A stretch of 14,424 nt of DNA, from the NCBI GenBank assembly GCA_900763355.1, contig CAAFJY010000074.1:1-14424 (forward strand), written 5' to 3'. The notes below the pieces were generated by a model that searched no databases, was not told the origin of the DNA, and saw nothing but the letters and a program-made list of their open reading frames with translations. This DNA is from Clostridia bacterium (GTDB lineage Bacteria; Bacillota; Clostridia; Oscillospirales; Butyricicoccaceae). The stretch's first letter is position 1. Each line of letters starts with the position of its first letter. Shown here piece by piece: positions 7,090 to 13,497 of the stretch. The translations under genes and the position numbers were made by a program.

Positions 7090-7911
7090 TCAGTCTTGGG
7101 AGGGGGAATTTTCGTGATCTTCGGCTTCGGGATCTTCTTCCTCGGGATCGGCTTTTTCGGGCGGGGGAGAGAGCTTTTCCGGGGGGAAGAAGAGGGCGTT
7201 GACCATCAGACAGCCCTGGGCCGCCAGGAGGGCCAGGGTCCCCAGGCCAAAGCCCTTGAGGGTCAGCGGGCTCTGCCCGTGGATGCCAAAGAACAAAAGC
7301 TCCTGGACGATCCCCGCCAGCGCCGCCGAAAGGGACCAGGTGCGGAAGAGGGGCCGGTCATCCTCGTACCGGCCGCAGACGGTGCAGTAGAGCCCCAGGA
7401 GCACCAGGGCAAAGACGGCGATCTCATAGCCAAACTGCCCCAGATAGGGGTTGTCCCCGTTGGCCCGGTAAAAGACCAGGAGATAAAAGCTCTGGAAAAA
7501 CACCGGCGCGAGACTGAGCTGGGCCGCGGCGCTCCCCCCGTCCCGGTCCCGCAGACGGGCAAAGGTGCAGATGCCGCACAGGAAGGCAAAGGCCGCCGTC
7601 ACCATCCGGATGGCCTGGCTGCTCCCCGTGGGAAAGAGCAAAAACAGTCCTCCCGCCAGGAGAAAGAGCACGCCCCCCGCCGCCAGGAGGGCAAAGCTCA
7701 GCTTGTCGGGCTTTGCGGGTGCGAGCCCGTGTTTTTTGGTAAAGCGCAGCGCCCCCATGGAACAGCCAAGCAGGATCACAGCCGCCGCCGCGCCCACGAT
7801 GGCCAGCGCCGCGCCGCCGGGCGCTCCCAGTCCCCGGTGCAGCCCCAGAACGATCCCCACCGGGAGGGGGAGGAGACATTGGAGCAGGGAAAGCCGTTTG
7901 GTCGTTTTCAT
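7090..7911 (-). CDS. Eight-helix integral membrane protein of unknown function
   Basis: I do not recognise this 273-residue protein. About eight hydrophobic segments are visible near residues 8-27, 33-53, 71-93, 100-118, 133-149, 160-180, 192-210 and 221-241. They are followed by a proline- and glutamate-rich acidic tail (PPEKADPEEEDPEAEDHENS, residues 250-269). No catalytic motif stands out. The start is uncertain. ATG at 7911 (MKTTKRLSLL) gives a normal positively charged N-terminus before the first helix but has only a weak ribosome binding site; ATGs at 7929 and 7965 are possible. An ATG at 7983 would lie at or upstream of the transcript start set by a TATACT -10 box at 7986-7991. The gene is divergent from spoIID, which might hint at a sporulation or envelope role, but this is only context. 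Confidence 0.75.
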   Translation of the reverse strand: MKTTKRLSLLQCLLPLPVGIVLGLHRGLGAPGGAALAIVGAAAAVILLGCSMGALRFTKKHGLAPAKPDKLSFALLAAGGVLFLLAGGLFLLFPTGSSQAIRMVTAAFAFLCGICTFARLRDRDGGSAAAQLSLAPVFFQSFYLLVFYRANGDNPYLGQFGYEIAVFALVLLGLYCTVCGRYEDDRPLFRTWSLSAALAGIVQELLFFGIHGQSPLTLKGFGLGTLALLAAQGCLMVNALFFPPEKLSPPPEKADPEEEDPEAEDHENSPSQD

Positions 7912-7970
7912 AAAAATACGGACCCCCATTCGCGAAAGGAGTGCTGACGCACCCCGGTTTTGCATAACGT

Positions 7971-8000
7971 AACATGAACGCAATTAGTATAGCATAAAAT
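7971..8000 (+). promoter_or_regulatory. spoIID: Possible sigma-E promoter of spoIID
   Basis: CATAAAAT (7993-8000) differs at one position from the sigma-E -10 consensus CATACAAT. The matching -35 position (7971-7978, AACATGAA) keeps only the CAT core of the consensus, at a spacing of 14. spoIID is a mother-cell sigma-E gene in Bacillus, which makes the site plausible but not proven. Confidence 0.3.
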
Positions 8001-8005
8001 CGCGG

Positions 8006-8013
8006 AAAAGGGA
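8006..8013 (+). promoter_or_regulatory. spoIID: Ribosome binding site that decides the spoIID start
   Basis: AAAAGGGA ends immediately before the in-frame ATG at 8014, which is too close to use. It is 9 bases before the ATG at 8023, so 8023 is the likely start. Confidence 0.7.
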
Positions 8014-8022
8014 ATGATAATC

Positions 8023-9054
8023 ATGAAGAAATTGCTGATGCTGGTGCTGGGGCTTTTTTGCTTCACCGCGGCGCTGCCCCTGGCCACCCTCCGGACGGCG
8101 GGGGAGGATGAGACCGGCGTGCCTGCCCCCGTCCGGGCCTGGCCCACGGTGGCGGAGAGCGGGCTCCCTGCGGCGGACGAGCCCGGTTTTGACCGGGACA
8201 GCCGGGTCACCGTCTGGTGGGAAGGGGAGTGCCGGGAGCTCTCCCTCCGGGATTATCTCATCGGGGTGGTGGCGGCGGAGATGCCCGCCGGGTTCCCGGA
8301 AGCGGCTCTCCGGGCCCAGGCTGTGGCCGCCCGGACCTATGTGCTCTACAAGCTGGCGCTTTATTCCATGCCCCCCACCGAGCACCACGGGGCCCAGCTG
8401 TGCGCCGACCCGGGGCACTGCGAAGCCTTCTGCGACCTGACGGTCCAGGCTGCCCAGCTGTGGGGCGGCAACGCCGCCCTTTATACCCAGCGCATCGCCC
8501 AGGCGGTGGACGAGACGGCGGGACAGATCCTGACCTGGCAGGGCCAGCCCATCGCCGCCGTTTTCTGTGCCGCCTCGGCGGAAATGACCGAAAGCGCCGC
8601 CGATGTTTGGGGCCGGGACATCCCCTATCTCATCAATGTAGAGAGCCCCGGGGGCAGCGACTGCAGCCAATATGATGTGGAGACCGCCGTCCCCCGGGCA
8701 GAGTTCGAGACCGCGGTCCGGCAGGCCCTCCCCTCGGCCGATCTGTCCGGCTCACCCAGCCAGTGGTTTCAAAATGTCCAGCGCTCCCCGGCGGGGGGCG
8801 TGAAGACCCTTACTCTGGGGGGCGCGGAGACCACGGGGGCGGCCCTGCGCAGTCTCTTTTCTCTCCCCTCGGCCAACTTTACCGCGGCCGCACGGGGGGA
8901 TCAGGTGATCTTTCACACCACGGGCTATGGCCACGGGGTGGGCCTGAGCCAATACGGCGCCCGGTACTATGCCCTGGCGGGGAGGACCTATGCCGACATC
9001 CTCTGCCATTATTATCCCGGGACCAAGCTGGAGACCCGCACCGACCCGGTATAA
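8023..9054 (+). CDS. spoIID: Stage II sporulation protein D, peptidoglycan lytic transglycosylase
   Basis: This 343-residue protein has an N-terminal membrane anchor (residues 3-22) and the SpoIID/LytB domain. Visible motifs are LRDYLIGVVAAEMP (75-88), containing the expected catalytic glutamate E86; LRAQAVAARTY (96-106); and GYGHGVGLSQYGA (301-313). H121, C127, H132 and C133 (in HHGAQLCADPGHC) reproduce the spacing of the zinc-binding cluster known in Clostridioides difficile SpoIID. The enzyme cleaves glycan strands from the mother-cell side to drive forespore engulfment with SpoIIM and SpoIIP. One oddity: the stretch FCAASAEMTESAADVWG (181-197) lacks the Gly-Gly usually seen after the serines there. 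spoIIQ follows after 43 bases, a conserved pairing. Confidence 0.93.
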   Translation: MKKLLMLVLGLFCFTAALPLATLRTAGEDETGVPAPVRAWPTVAESGLPAADEPGFDRDSRVTVWWEGECRELSLRDYLIGVVAAEMPAGFPEAALRAQAVAARTYVLYKLALYSMPPTEHHGAQLCADPGHCEAFCDLTVQAAQLWGGNAALYTQRIAQAVDETAGQILTWQGQPIAAVFCAASAEMTESAADVWGRDIPYLINVESPGGSDCSQYDVETAVPRAEFETAVRQALPSADLSGSPSQWFQNVQRSPAGGVKTLTLGGAETTGAALRSLFSLPSANFTAAARGDQVIFHTTGYGHGVGLSQYGARYYALAGRTYADILCHYYPGTKLETRTDPV

Positions 9055-9077
9055 ATCCCCCGTGCCCCGGCGATACT
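9049..9077 (+). promoter_or_regulatory. spoIIQ: Sigma-F promoter of spoIIQ
   Basis: GTATA (9049-9053), a 15-base spacer and GGCGATACT (9069-9077) fit the sigma-F consensus GYATA-N15-GGNNANANT at every specified position. The -35 overlaps the spoIID stop codon (9052-9054). This would give forespore-specific expression of spoIIQ, separate from mother-cell spoIID. CCGGCG/CGCCGG (9067-9072, 9080-9085) also forms a small dyad over the -10. Confidence 0.8.
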
Positions 9078-9097
9078 AACGCCGGAGGTGCATCAGC

Positions 9098-9871
9098 ATG
9101 AAGAAAGGAACGCCTGCTCAGCGGCTCCGGCAATTTGCGGAGACCAAGGGCTTTTATGTGGTGATGGCCCTGTGCGCGGTGGCCATCGGGATCTCGGGCT
9201 ATGTGTTGTTTTTCACCGGGGGAGAGGAAGAGGGCGGCGCGCAGCTCTCCGGGCAGCAGACGGTGCTGCCCCAGGAGGAGGCCTCGGTCCAGACCCCCAA
9301 CGTGACGGTGGAGCCTCGGGACGACAGCCGGGATCTCCCGCCGGAAAAGGTCACCAAGCCCGCCGCCGAGCCCAAAACGCCGGTGATCCCGGCCCCCGAC
9401 CCGGCCCCGGTGAGCGGGACGGAGGTTTTGTCCACGGCCAATACCGAGCCGGTGCAGGAGCCGGTCTATGCCCTCCCAGTGCGGGAGAGCGAGATCCAGC
9501 GCCCCTTTTCCGGGGAGGAGCTGGTCTTTGACGAGACCATGGGGGATTGGCGCACCCACAACGGCACGGATTTTGCCTGTGACGAGGGGGACGAGGTCCT
9601 GTCCATCCTGGACGGGACGGTGACCGAGACCTGGGACGACGGCCTGATGGGCGCCTGTGTCCGCATCGACCACGGGGCCGGGCGGGAGAGCGTCTACTGC
9701 GGCCTGGCTTCCAGCGCGGAGGTCAAGCCCGGGGCCCAGGTCAAGGCCGGGCAGACCATCGGCCGGGCGGGGGGCTCCATGCCCTCGGAGAGCGCCCAGG
9801 ACTGCCATCTCCACCTGGAGCTGCTGGAAAACGGCGCACGGGTGGACCCCTTGGACACCCTCTGTCCCTGA
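9098..9871 (+). CDS. spoIIQ: SpoIIQ-like forespore engulfment protein with M23/LytM domain
   Basis: This 257-residue protein has a short cytoplasmic N-terminus, one membrane helix (about 19-39), a proline- and glutamate-rich spacer (41-125) and a LytM/M23 domain (about 130-255). The M23 metal ligands are complete: HNGTD (H154, D158) and HLH (H237, H239). B. subtilis SpoIIQ has lost one of these histidines, while C. difficile SpoIIQ keeps them and binds zinc, so this protein is of the clostridial type. SpoIIQ sits in the forespore membrane and pairs with SpoIIIAH to form the feeding-tube channel during engulfment. GGAGG (9084-9088) is 9 bases before the ATG, and a sigma-F promoter precedes it. 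An ordinary M23 peptidase is the alternative, but spoIID next door and the promoter argue for SpoIIQ. Confidence 0.9.
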   Translation: MKKGTPAQRLRQFAETKGFYVVMALCAVAIGISGYVLFFTGGEEEGGAQLSGQQTVLPQEEASVQTPNVTVEPRDDSRDLPPEKVTKPAAEPKTPVIPAPDPAPVSGTEVLSTANTEPVQEPVYALPVRESEIQRPFSGEELVFDETMGDWRTHNGTDFACDEGDEVLSILDGTVTETWDDGLMGACVRIDHGAGRESVYCGLASSAEVKPGAQVKAGQTIGRAGGSMPSESAQDCHLHLELLENGARVDPLDTLCP

Positions 9872-9880
9872 ACGGACGAA

Positions 9881-9925
9881 AAAACCCCGCTTGTTCCGGA
9901 AAACCGGGACAGACGGGGCTTTTTT
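9881..9925. terminator. Bidirectional terminator between spoIIQ and the phosphatase gene
   Basis: CCCCG (9885-9889) pairs with CGGGG (9914-9918), and the inner arms TTGTTCCGG (9891-9899) and CCGGGACAG (9904-9912) continue the stem around an AAAA loop. T runs follow on both strands (9920-9925 on plus; 9879-9884 read on minus). Confidence 0.85.
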
Positions 9926-9955
9926 GCGTCTTTTTTCGGGAAAATGGCGGGAAAA

Positions 9956-10531
9956 TTACAGATCGGCGGGGGCGCGGCGGAGAAACTCCCGGATGTACCA
10001 CTCCCTTGGAGTGACCACATCCAGGGACAGGTCGGGCCGCCGGGCCACGAACTCCGCCAGCATGAGCCGGAGATTGTCCGCCGAGCGGGCATAGTCCGCC
10101 GCGATCTCGTCCACGCTGGCCCCCATCCGCCGGAGAAGGAGAGCCGATACCACGCCGGTGCGGTCCTTCCCCGCGTTGCAGAACCAGATGACACCGCCGG
10201 GATGGGTCCAAATGCGCTCCAGCGTCCCCCGCAAGTCTCCGCCGGTCATGGAAAGATAGGACCGGGGGACATCCTCCGGGCAGTGGGGGGTGATGTCCCC
10301 GGTGACGACCGGGCGGGATTCATAGGTGATGCCGGGGATGTTCTTCAGGGCGCAGGGCTTGGCGGCCTGTTCCGTTTCCGACCGCAGGTCGATGGCAAGG
10401 CTCACGCCCCGCACATCCCGGAGCCAGCGGATCTCCCCGGGGAGAAGATGCACCGGAACGTCGCTGCGGAAGCGTCCGATACCCGGGCGGAGCTCCCGGG
10501 TGTTCCAGGTGGAGAGGAGGAGACTGGGCAT
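9956..10531 (-). CDS. Tyrosine-phosphatase-family protein (Y_phosphatase3 type)
   Basis: This 191-residue protein carries the cysteine-phosphatase loop FCNAGKDRTG (residues 117-126), in which C118 is the nucleophile and R124 binds phosphate (C-x5-R). The upstream AIDLRSETE (46-54) and GRFRSDV (19-25) segments match the tyrosine/serine phosphatase family that includes Mycobacterium PtpB. Such enzymes dephosphorylate phosphotyrosine, phosphoserine or phosphoinositides; the natural substrate is unknown. There is no signal peptide, so it is cytoplasmic. The gene starts 4 bases after the murC stop codon and has no strong ribosome binding site of its own, so translation is probably coupled to murC. 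A strong terminator follows. The murC link suggests, but does not show, a role in envelope regulation. Confidence 0.85.
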   Translation of the reverse strand: MPSLLLSTWNTRELRPGIGRFRSDVPVHLLPGEIRWLRDVRGVSLAIDLRSETEQAAKPCALKNIPGITYESRPVVTGDITPHCPEDVPRSYLSMTGGDLRGTLERIWTHPGGVIWFCNAGKDRTGVVSALLLRRMGASVDEIAADYARSADNLRLMLAEFVARRPDLSLDVVTPREWYIREFLRRAPADL

Positions 10532-10535
10532 GGGC

Positions 10536-11906
10536 TCAGTCCCGCAGCAGGTCAGCCACCTGCCACACGTCCCCGGCCCCCATGGTGAAGATCAGGTCCC
10601 CGGGCTGGACGATCTCTCCCAGACGGCGGGCGGCGTGGTCCAGATCCTCCACCACCTCGGCCCCGGGGATGCGCCGGGCCAGGTCGGCCGAGGAGATGCC
10701 GTAGACATTGGTCTCCCGGGCGGCATAGATGGGACAGAGGATGGCTTTGTCCGCGTGGGAGAGGGCCAGGGCAAACTCATCCAGCAGGGACACCGTCCGG
10801 GAATAGGTGTGGGGCTGGAAGACGCAGAGGACCCGCCCCGGGGAGAGGGCCTTGGCCGCCTTGAGGGAGGCCTCGACCTCGTTGGGGTGGTGGGCATAGT
10901 CGTCGTAAACGTCGGCGCCCCGCCAGTGCTTCTTGAACTCGAAGCGGCGGCCCACGCCGCGGTAGCTCTCCATCCCTCGGGCAAAGTCGTCGGACAGCAC
11001 CCCCAGCTCCACTGCCACGGCGGCGGCCGCCAGAGCGTCCAGGAGATTGTGCTTCCCGGGGACCGAGAGCTTCATGCAGCCATAGAGCTTCCCCCCGGCG
11101 ATGACGTCGCAGGAATAGAGCCCCTTTTCCACCGCGACATTTTCCGGGTGGACGTCGCACCCTTCGCTCAGGCCAAAGGTCACCACCCGGCGGGGGAGAC
11201 CCTCCACCGCACGGCGGGAGTTTTCATCGTCGCCGTTGATGATGACGGCCCCGTTTTCCGGCGTGAGGAGGGCAAAGCGGCGGAAGGAGGCGATGATATC
11301 GTCGGTGTCCTTGAAAAAGTCCAGATGATCCCGGTCGATGTTCAAAATCACCGACACCGTGGGCCGGAAGGACAGGAAGGAATTGCGGTATTCGCAGGCC
11401 TCGGCCACGAAGAGATCGCTGTGGCCGATGCGCAGAGTCCCCCCGATGGAGGGGAGCTCGCCCCCCACCATGACGGTGGGATCAAGCGACGCCGCCTGGG
11501 TAAAGGTGGCGATCATGGCGGTGGTGGAGGTCTTGCCGTGGGTCCCGGCCACACACACCACCCGGCGATAGTGGTCCATGATCATTCCCCAGGCCTCGGC
11601 CCGGGAGACCACGGGGATCTTTTCCGCCCGGGCAGAGACGATCTCGGGATTGTCATCCCGGATGGCGGCGGTGCGGATGACCAGGGCGGCCCCCAGGACA
11701 TTTTCCGCCCGGTGGCCGATGGTGACGGGGATGCCGCTCTCCCGGAGCGCCTGGGTATGGGCGCTTTCGTCCCGGTCGCTGCCCCGGACCGAGACCCCCA
11801 TGTCCCGGAGCATCCGGGCCAGAGCGCGCATGGAAACGCCGCCGATGCCCACCAGGTGGACGGTCCGGCCGCTGTGGAGAATATGCTCAAACGTCTGTTC
11901 GTTCAT
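10536..11906 (-). CDS. murC: UDP-N-acetylmuramate--L-alanine ligase (MurC)
   Basis: This 456-residue protein is the usual length for MurC. The N-terminal UDP-binding domain starts VHLVGIGGVSMRALA (16-30). The central ATPase has the P-loop GTHGKTSTT (121-129). SVPGKHNLLDALAA (281-294) and DYAHHPNE (336-343) are MurC hallmarks, as is NIDRDHLDFF (189-198). The enzyme adds L-alanine to UDP-N-acetylmuramate with ATP in the cytoplasm, the first amino-acid step of peptidoglycan precursor synthesis. GAGAAGG lies 7 bases before the ATG at 11906. A TTGCAA/TATGAT promoter about 100 bases upstream drives it. It is followed 4 bases later by a phosphatase-like gene. No murG, murB or other division/cell-wall genes lie next to it in this window. 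Confidence 0.97.
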   Translation of the reverse strand: MNEQTFEHILHSGRTVHLVGIGGVSMRALARMLRDMGVSVRGSDRDESAHTQALRESGIPVTIGHRAENVLGAALVIRTAAIRDDNPEIVSARAEKIPVVSRAEAWGMIMDHYRRVVCVAGTHGKTSTTAMIATFTQAASLDPTVMVGGELPSIGGTLRIGHSDLFVAEACEYRNSFLSFRPTVSVILNIDRDHLDFFKDTDDIIASFRRFALLTPENGAVIINGDDENSRRAVEGLPRRVVTFGLSEGCDVHPENVAVEKGLYSCDVIAGGKLYGCMKLSVPGKHNLLDALAAAAVAVELGVLSDDFARGMESYRGVGRRFEFKKHWRGADVYDDYAHHPNEVEASLKAAKALSPGRVLCVFQPHTYSRTVSLLDEFALALSHADKAILCPIYAARETNVYGISSADLARRIPGAEVVEDLDHAARRLGEIVQPGDLIFTMGAGDVWQVADLLRD

Positions 11907-12002
11907 GAAAAAACCTTCTCAAATCGTAAAAATGACCGGACTGCGGGGCAGGGGGCCGCGCCGCCCGGGGAAAAATGCCTTGGTACAGGGATATACGCCT
12001 TT

Positions 12003-12030
12003 ATCATACCACATTCCGCCCCGGTTGCAA
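12003..12030 (-). promoter_or_regulatory. Promoter of murC and the phosphatase gene
   Basis: On the minus strand TTGCAA (12025-12030), a 16-base spacer and TATGAT (12003-12008) make a good sigma-A promoter. It gives a leader of roughly 90 bases before murC that contains a very GC-rich patch (11946-11970). No known riboswitch was recognised in this leader. Confidence 0.6.
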
Positions 12031-12042
12031 AGAGTTTTTGGC

Positions 12043-12070
12043 ACCACGGGGAGATTTCTTTCATAGACTG
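12043..12070 (+). promoter_or_regulatory. dpaA: Possible sigma-K promoter of dpaAB
   Basis: ACC (12043-12045), a 16-base spacer and CATAGACTG (12062-12070) resemble the sigma-K consensus (AC, then CATANNNTA), with one mismatch at the last base. dpaAB is a late mother-cell sigma-K operon in Bacillus. The leader would be only about 14 bases, with the ribosome binding site almost at the 5' end. Confidence 0.4.
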
Positions 12071-12075
12071 GCGCG

Positions 12076-12087
12076 AAAGAGGTGATC
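12076..12087 (+). promoter_or_regulatory. dpaA: Strong ribosome binding site that decides the dpaA start
   Basis: AAAGAGGTGATC matches the full complement of the 16S rRNA 3' end except for one missing G. It is correctly spaced for the TTG at 12090 and too far (about 20 bases) from the first in-frame ATG at 12105. Confidence 0.65.
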
Positions 12088-12089
12088 AT

Positions 12090-12833
12090 TTGCTGCACAA
12101 CACAATGAGCTTCGCGGCGCTGGAGGGGGACCGGCGGCAGAGCATCCTCTGCCAGCTCCTCCAGGCCGACGGGCACCGGGCCCAGCTTTTGCCCGAGCCC
12201 GCCCGGTGGAAGGGGGAAAATCTCCCGCCGCCGGGGACGGTCCTCATCACGGCCCAGGCGGGGCCGGAGCTGTGCGCCCGGGCCAACGAGCTGGGCTTCC
12301 GGGTGGCGGAATATGGCCGGGAACCGGCTTTTTTGGAAGAAAACGGGCGCATCACGGCGGAAAACGCCCTGTGCTTCGCCATGACCCGGCGGATGCGCAC
12401 GATCCGGGGCTGCGACGCCCTGGTGGTAGGCTGGGGGAACATCGGCAAGCCCCTGGCGGCCCTTCTCCGGGCGGTGGGCGCGGGCAGCGTGGCCGTGGCT
12501 GTCCGTCGGGAAGAGAGCCTGCGGGATGCCAAGGCACAGGGCTTTACAGCCTTTGATTCCAAAGAACTGGCTGGCCGGGTAGGGGACTTTGACCTGATCT
12601 TCAACACCGCGCCGGAGCCGGTGTTCCCCCAGGAGGTGCTGGAGGAGGTGGGGCCCCAGGCCCTGCTCATCGACCTGGCCTCCAAGCCCGGGGGCGTGGA
12701 CTGGGAGGCCGCCCAGGATCTGGGGGTCCGGGCGATCCCGGCCCTGGGTCTCCCGGGAAAAATGACCCCGGTTTCCGCCGCGGCCGCCATCCGAAACATA
12801 GTATATGCACTTTGCAGGGAGGTACATGGATGA
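12090..12833 (+). CDS. dpaA: Dipicolinate synthase subunit A, compact form
   Basis: This 247-residue protein starts with TTG at 12090. Its C-terminal half aligns with SpoVFA/DpaA: a Rossmann fold with VVGWGNIGK (112-120), FNTAPEPVF (171-179), LIDLASKPGGVDW (193-205) and LGLPGKMTP (219-227). With DpaB it converts the product of dihydrodipicolinate synthase (DapA) into dipicolinic acid in the mother cell; this is then pumped into the spore core. B. subtilis DpaA is about 297 residues. Here about 50 residues are missing from the N-terminal domain, although the start context looks genuine and no frameshift was seen. It overlaps dpaB by 4 bases (ATGA), so the two are translationally coupled. Confidence 0.9.
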   Translation: MLHNTMSFAALEGDRRQSILCQLLQADGHRAQLLPEPARWKGENLPPPGTVLITAQAGPELCARANELGFRVAEYGREPAFLEENGRITAENALCFAMTRRMRTIRGCDALVVGWGNIGKPLAALLRAVGAGSVAVAVRREESLRDAKAQGFTAFDSKELAGRVGDFDLIFNTAPEPVFPQEVLEEVGPQALLIDLASKPGGVDWEAAQDLGVRAIPALGLPGKMTPVSAAAAIRNIVYALCREVHG

Positions 12834-13399
12834 AAGACAAAAAAATCGGCGTGGCCGTCTGCGGCTCCTTCTGCACCTTTTCCCAGGTGCTGCCGGTGGT
12901 GCGGCGGCTGGCCCGGGACAACACCGTGACGGCCGTTTTGTCCCCGGCGGCGGGGGAGACCGACACCCGCTTTTACCGGGCAGAGGATTTTGTCCGGGAG
13001 CTGACCGAGCTGTGCGGCCGGGCCCCCATCACCACCCTGGCCGAGGCCGAGCAGGTGGGCCCGAAACAGCTGTTCGACGTGCTGCTGGTGGCGCCCTGCA
13101 CGGGGAACACCCTGGCCAAGCTGGCCTGCGGCATCACCGACACCCCGCTCCTCATGGCCGTCAAGGCCCATCTCCGCAACGGGCGGCCCGTGGTGCTGGC
13201 CCTGTCTACCAACGATGCCCTGGGGGCTTCGGCCCAGAACATCGGGCGGCTGCTCACGCGGCGGGACATTTATTTCGTCCCCTTCAGCCAAGATGATCCG
13301 GAGAAAAAGCCCCGGTCCATGGCGGCTCATTTCGGTCTGTGCGAGGAAGCGCTGGACGCGGCGCTGGAGGGGCGGCAGCTCCAGCCCATCATCCCCTGA
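12830..13399 (+). CDS. dpaB: Dipicolinate synthase subunit B (flavoprotein)
   Basis: This 189-residue protein closely follows SpoVFB/DpaB. It begins KIGVAVCGSFCTFSQVLP (5-22) and contains the flavoprotein motif VAPCTGNTLAKLA (87-99), then TDTPLLMAVKAHLRNGRPVV (103-122), STNDALG (126-132) and VPFSQDDPEKKP (150-161). It is the second subunit of dipicolinate synthase and belongs to the HFCD/flavoprotein fold. The ATG at 12830 overlaps the dpaA stop and has GGGAGG (12817-12822) 7 bases upstream; a TTG at 12812 is not needed. No clear terminator follows before the dipeptidase promoter at 13420, so some read-through into the next gene is possible. Confidence 0.95.
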   Translation: MKDKKIGVAVCGSFCTFSQVLPVVRRLARDNTVTAVLSPAAGETDTRFYRAEDFVRELTELCGRAPITTLAEAEQVGPKQLFDVLLVAPCTGNTLAKLACGITDTPLLMAVKAHLRNGRPVVLALSTNDALGASAQNIGRLLTRRDIYFVPFSQDDPEKKPRSMAAHFGLCEEALDAALEGRQLQPIIP

Positions 13400-13419
13400 G
13401 GGGCGGAGGAAAGTTCCCT

Positions 13420-13447
13420 TTGACTTTTGCCCCGGCTGGGGTATAAT
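13420..13447 (+). promoter_or_regulatory. Sigma-A promoter of the dipeptidase gene
   Basis: TTGACT (13420-13425), a 16-base spacer and a perfect TATAAT (13442-13447) lie 50 bases before the ATG. This is the strongest vegetative-type promoter in the window. Confidence 0.75.
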
Positions 13448-13497
13448 AAGAGCCAAAGAAAGCCGTTTTCGGCAAACAGAGAAGGGAGCTTTTGATT

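Noticed and set aside
10326..12089. A long plus-strand open frame reading into dpaA
   Set aside because: The part before 12090 is antisense to murC and the phosphatase gene and has no protein family character. The true dpaA begins at the strong ribosome binding site near 12076-12087.
13391..13404. Terminator after dpaB (CCCC-TGA-GGGG)
   Set aside because: It has only 4 bp of stem, encloses the stop codon, and has no T tract.
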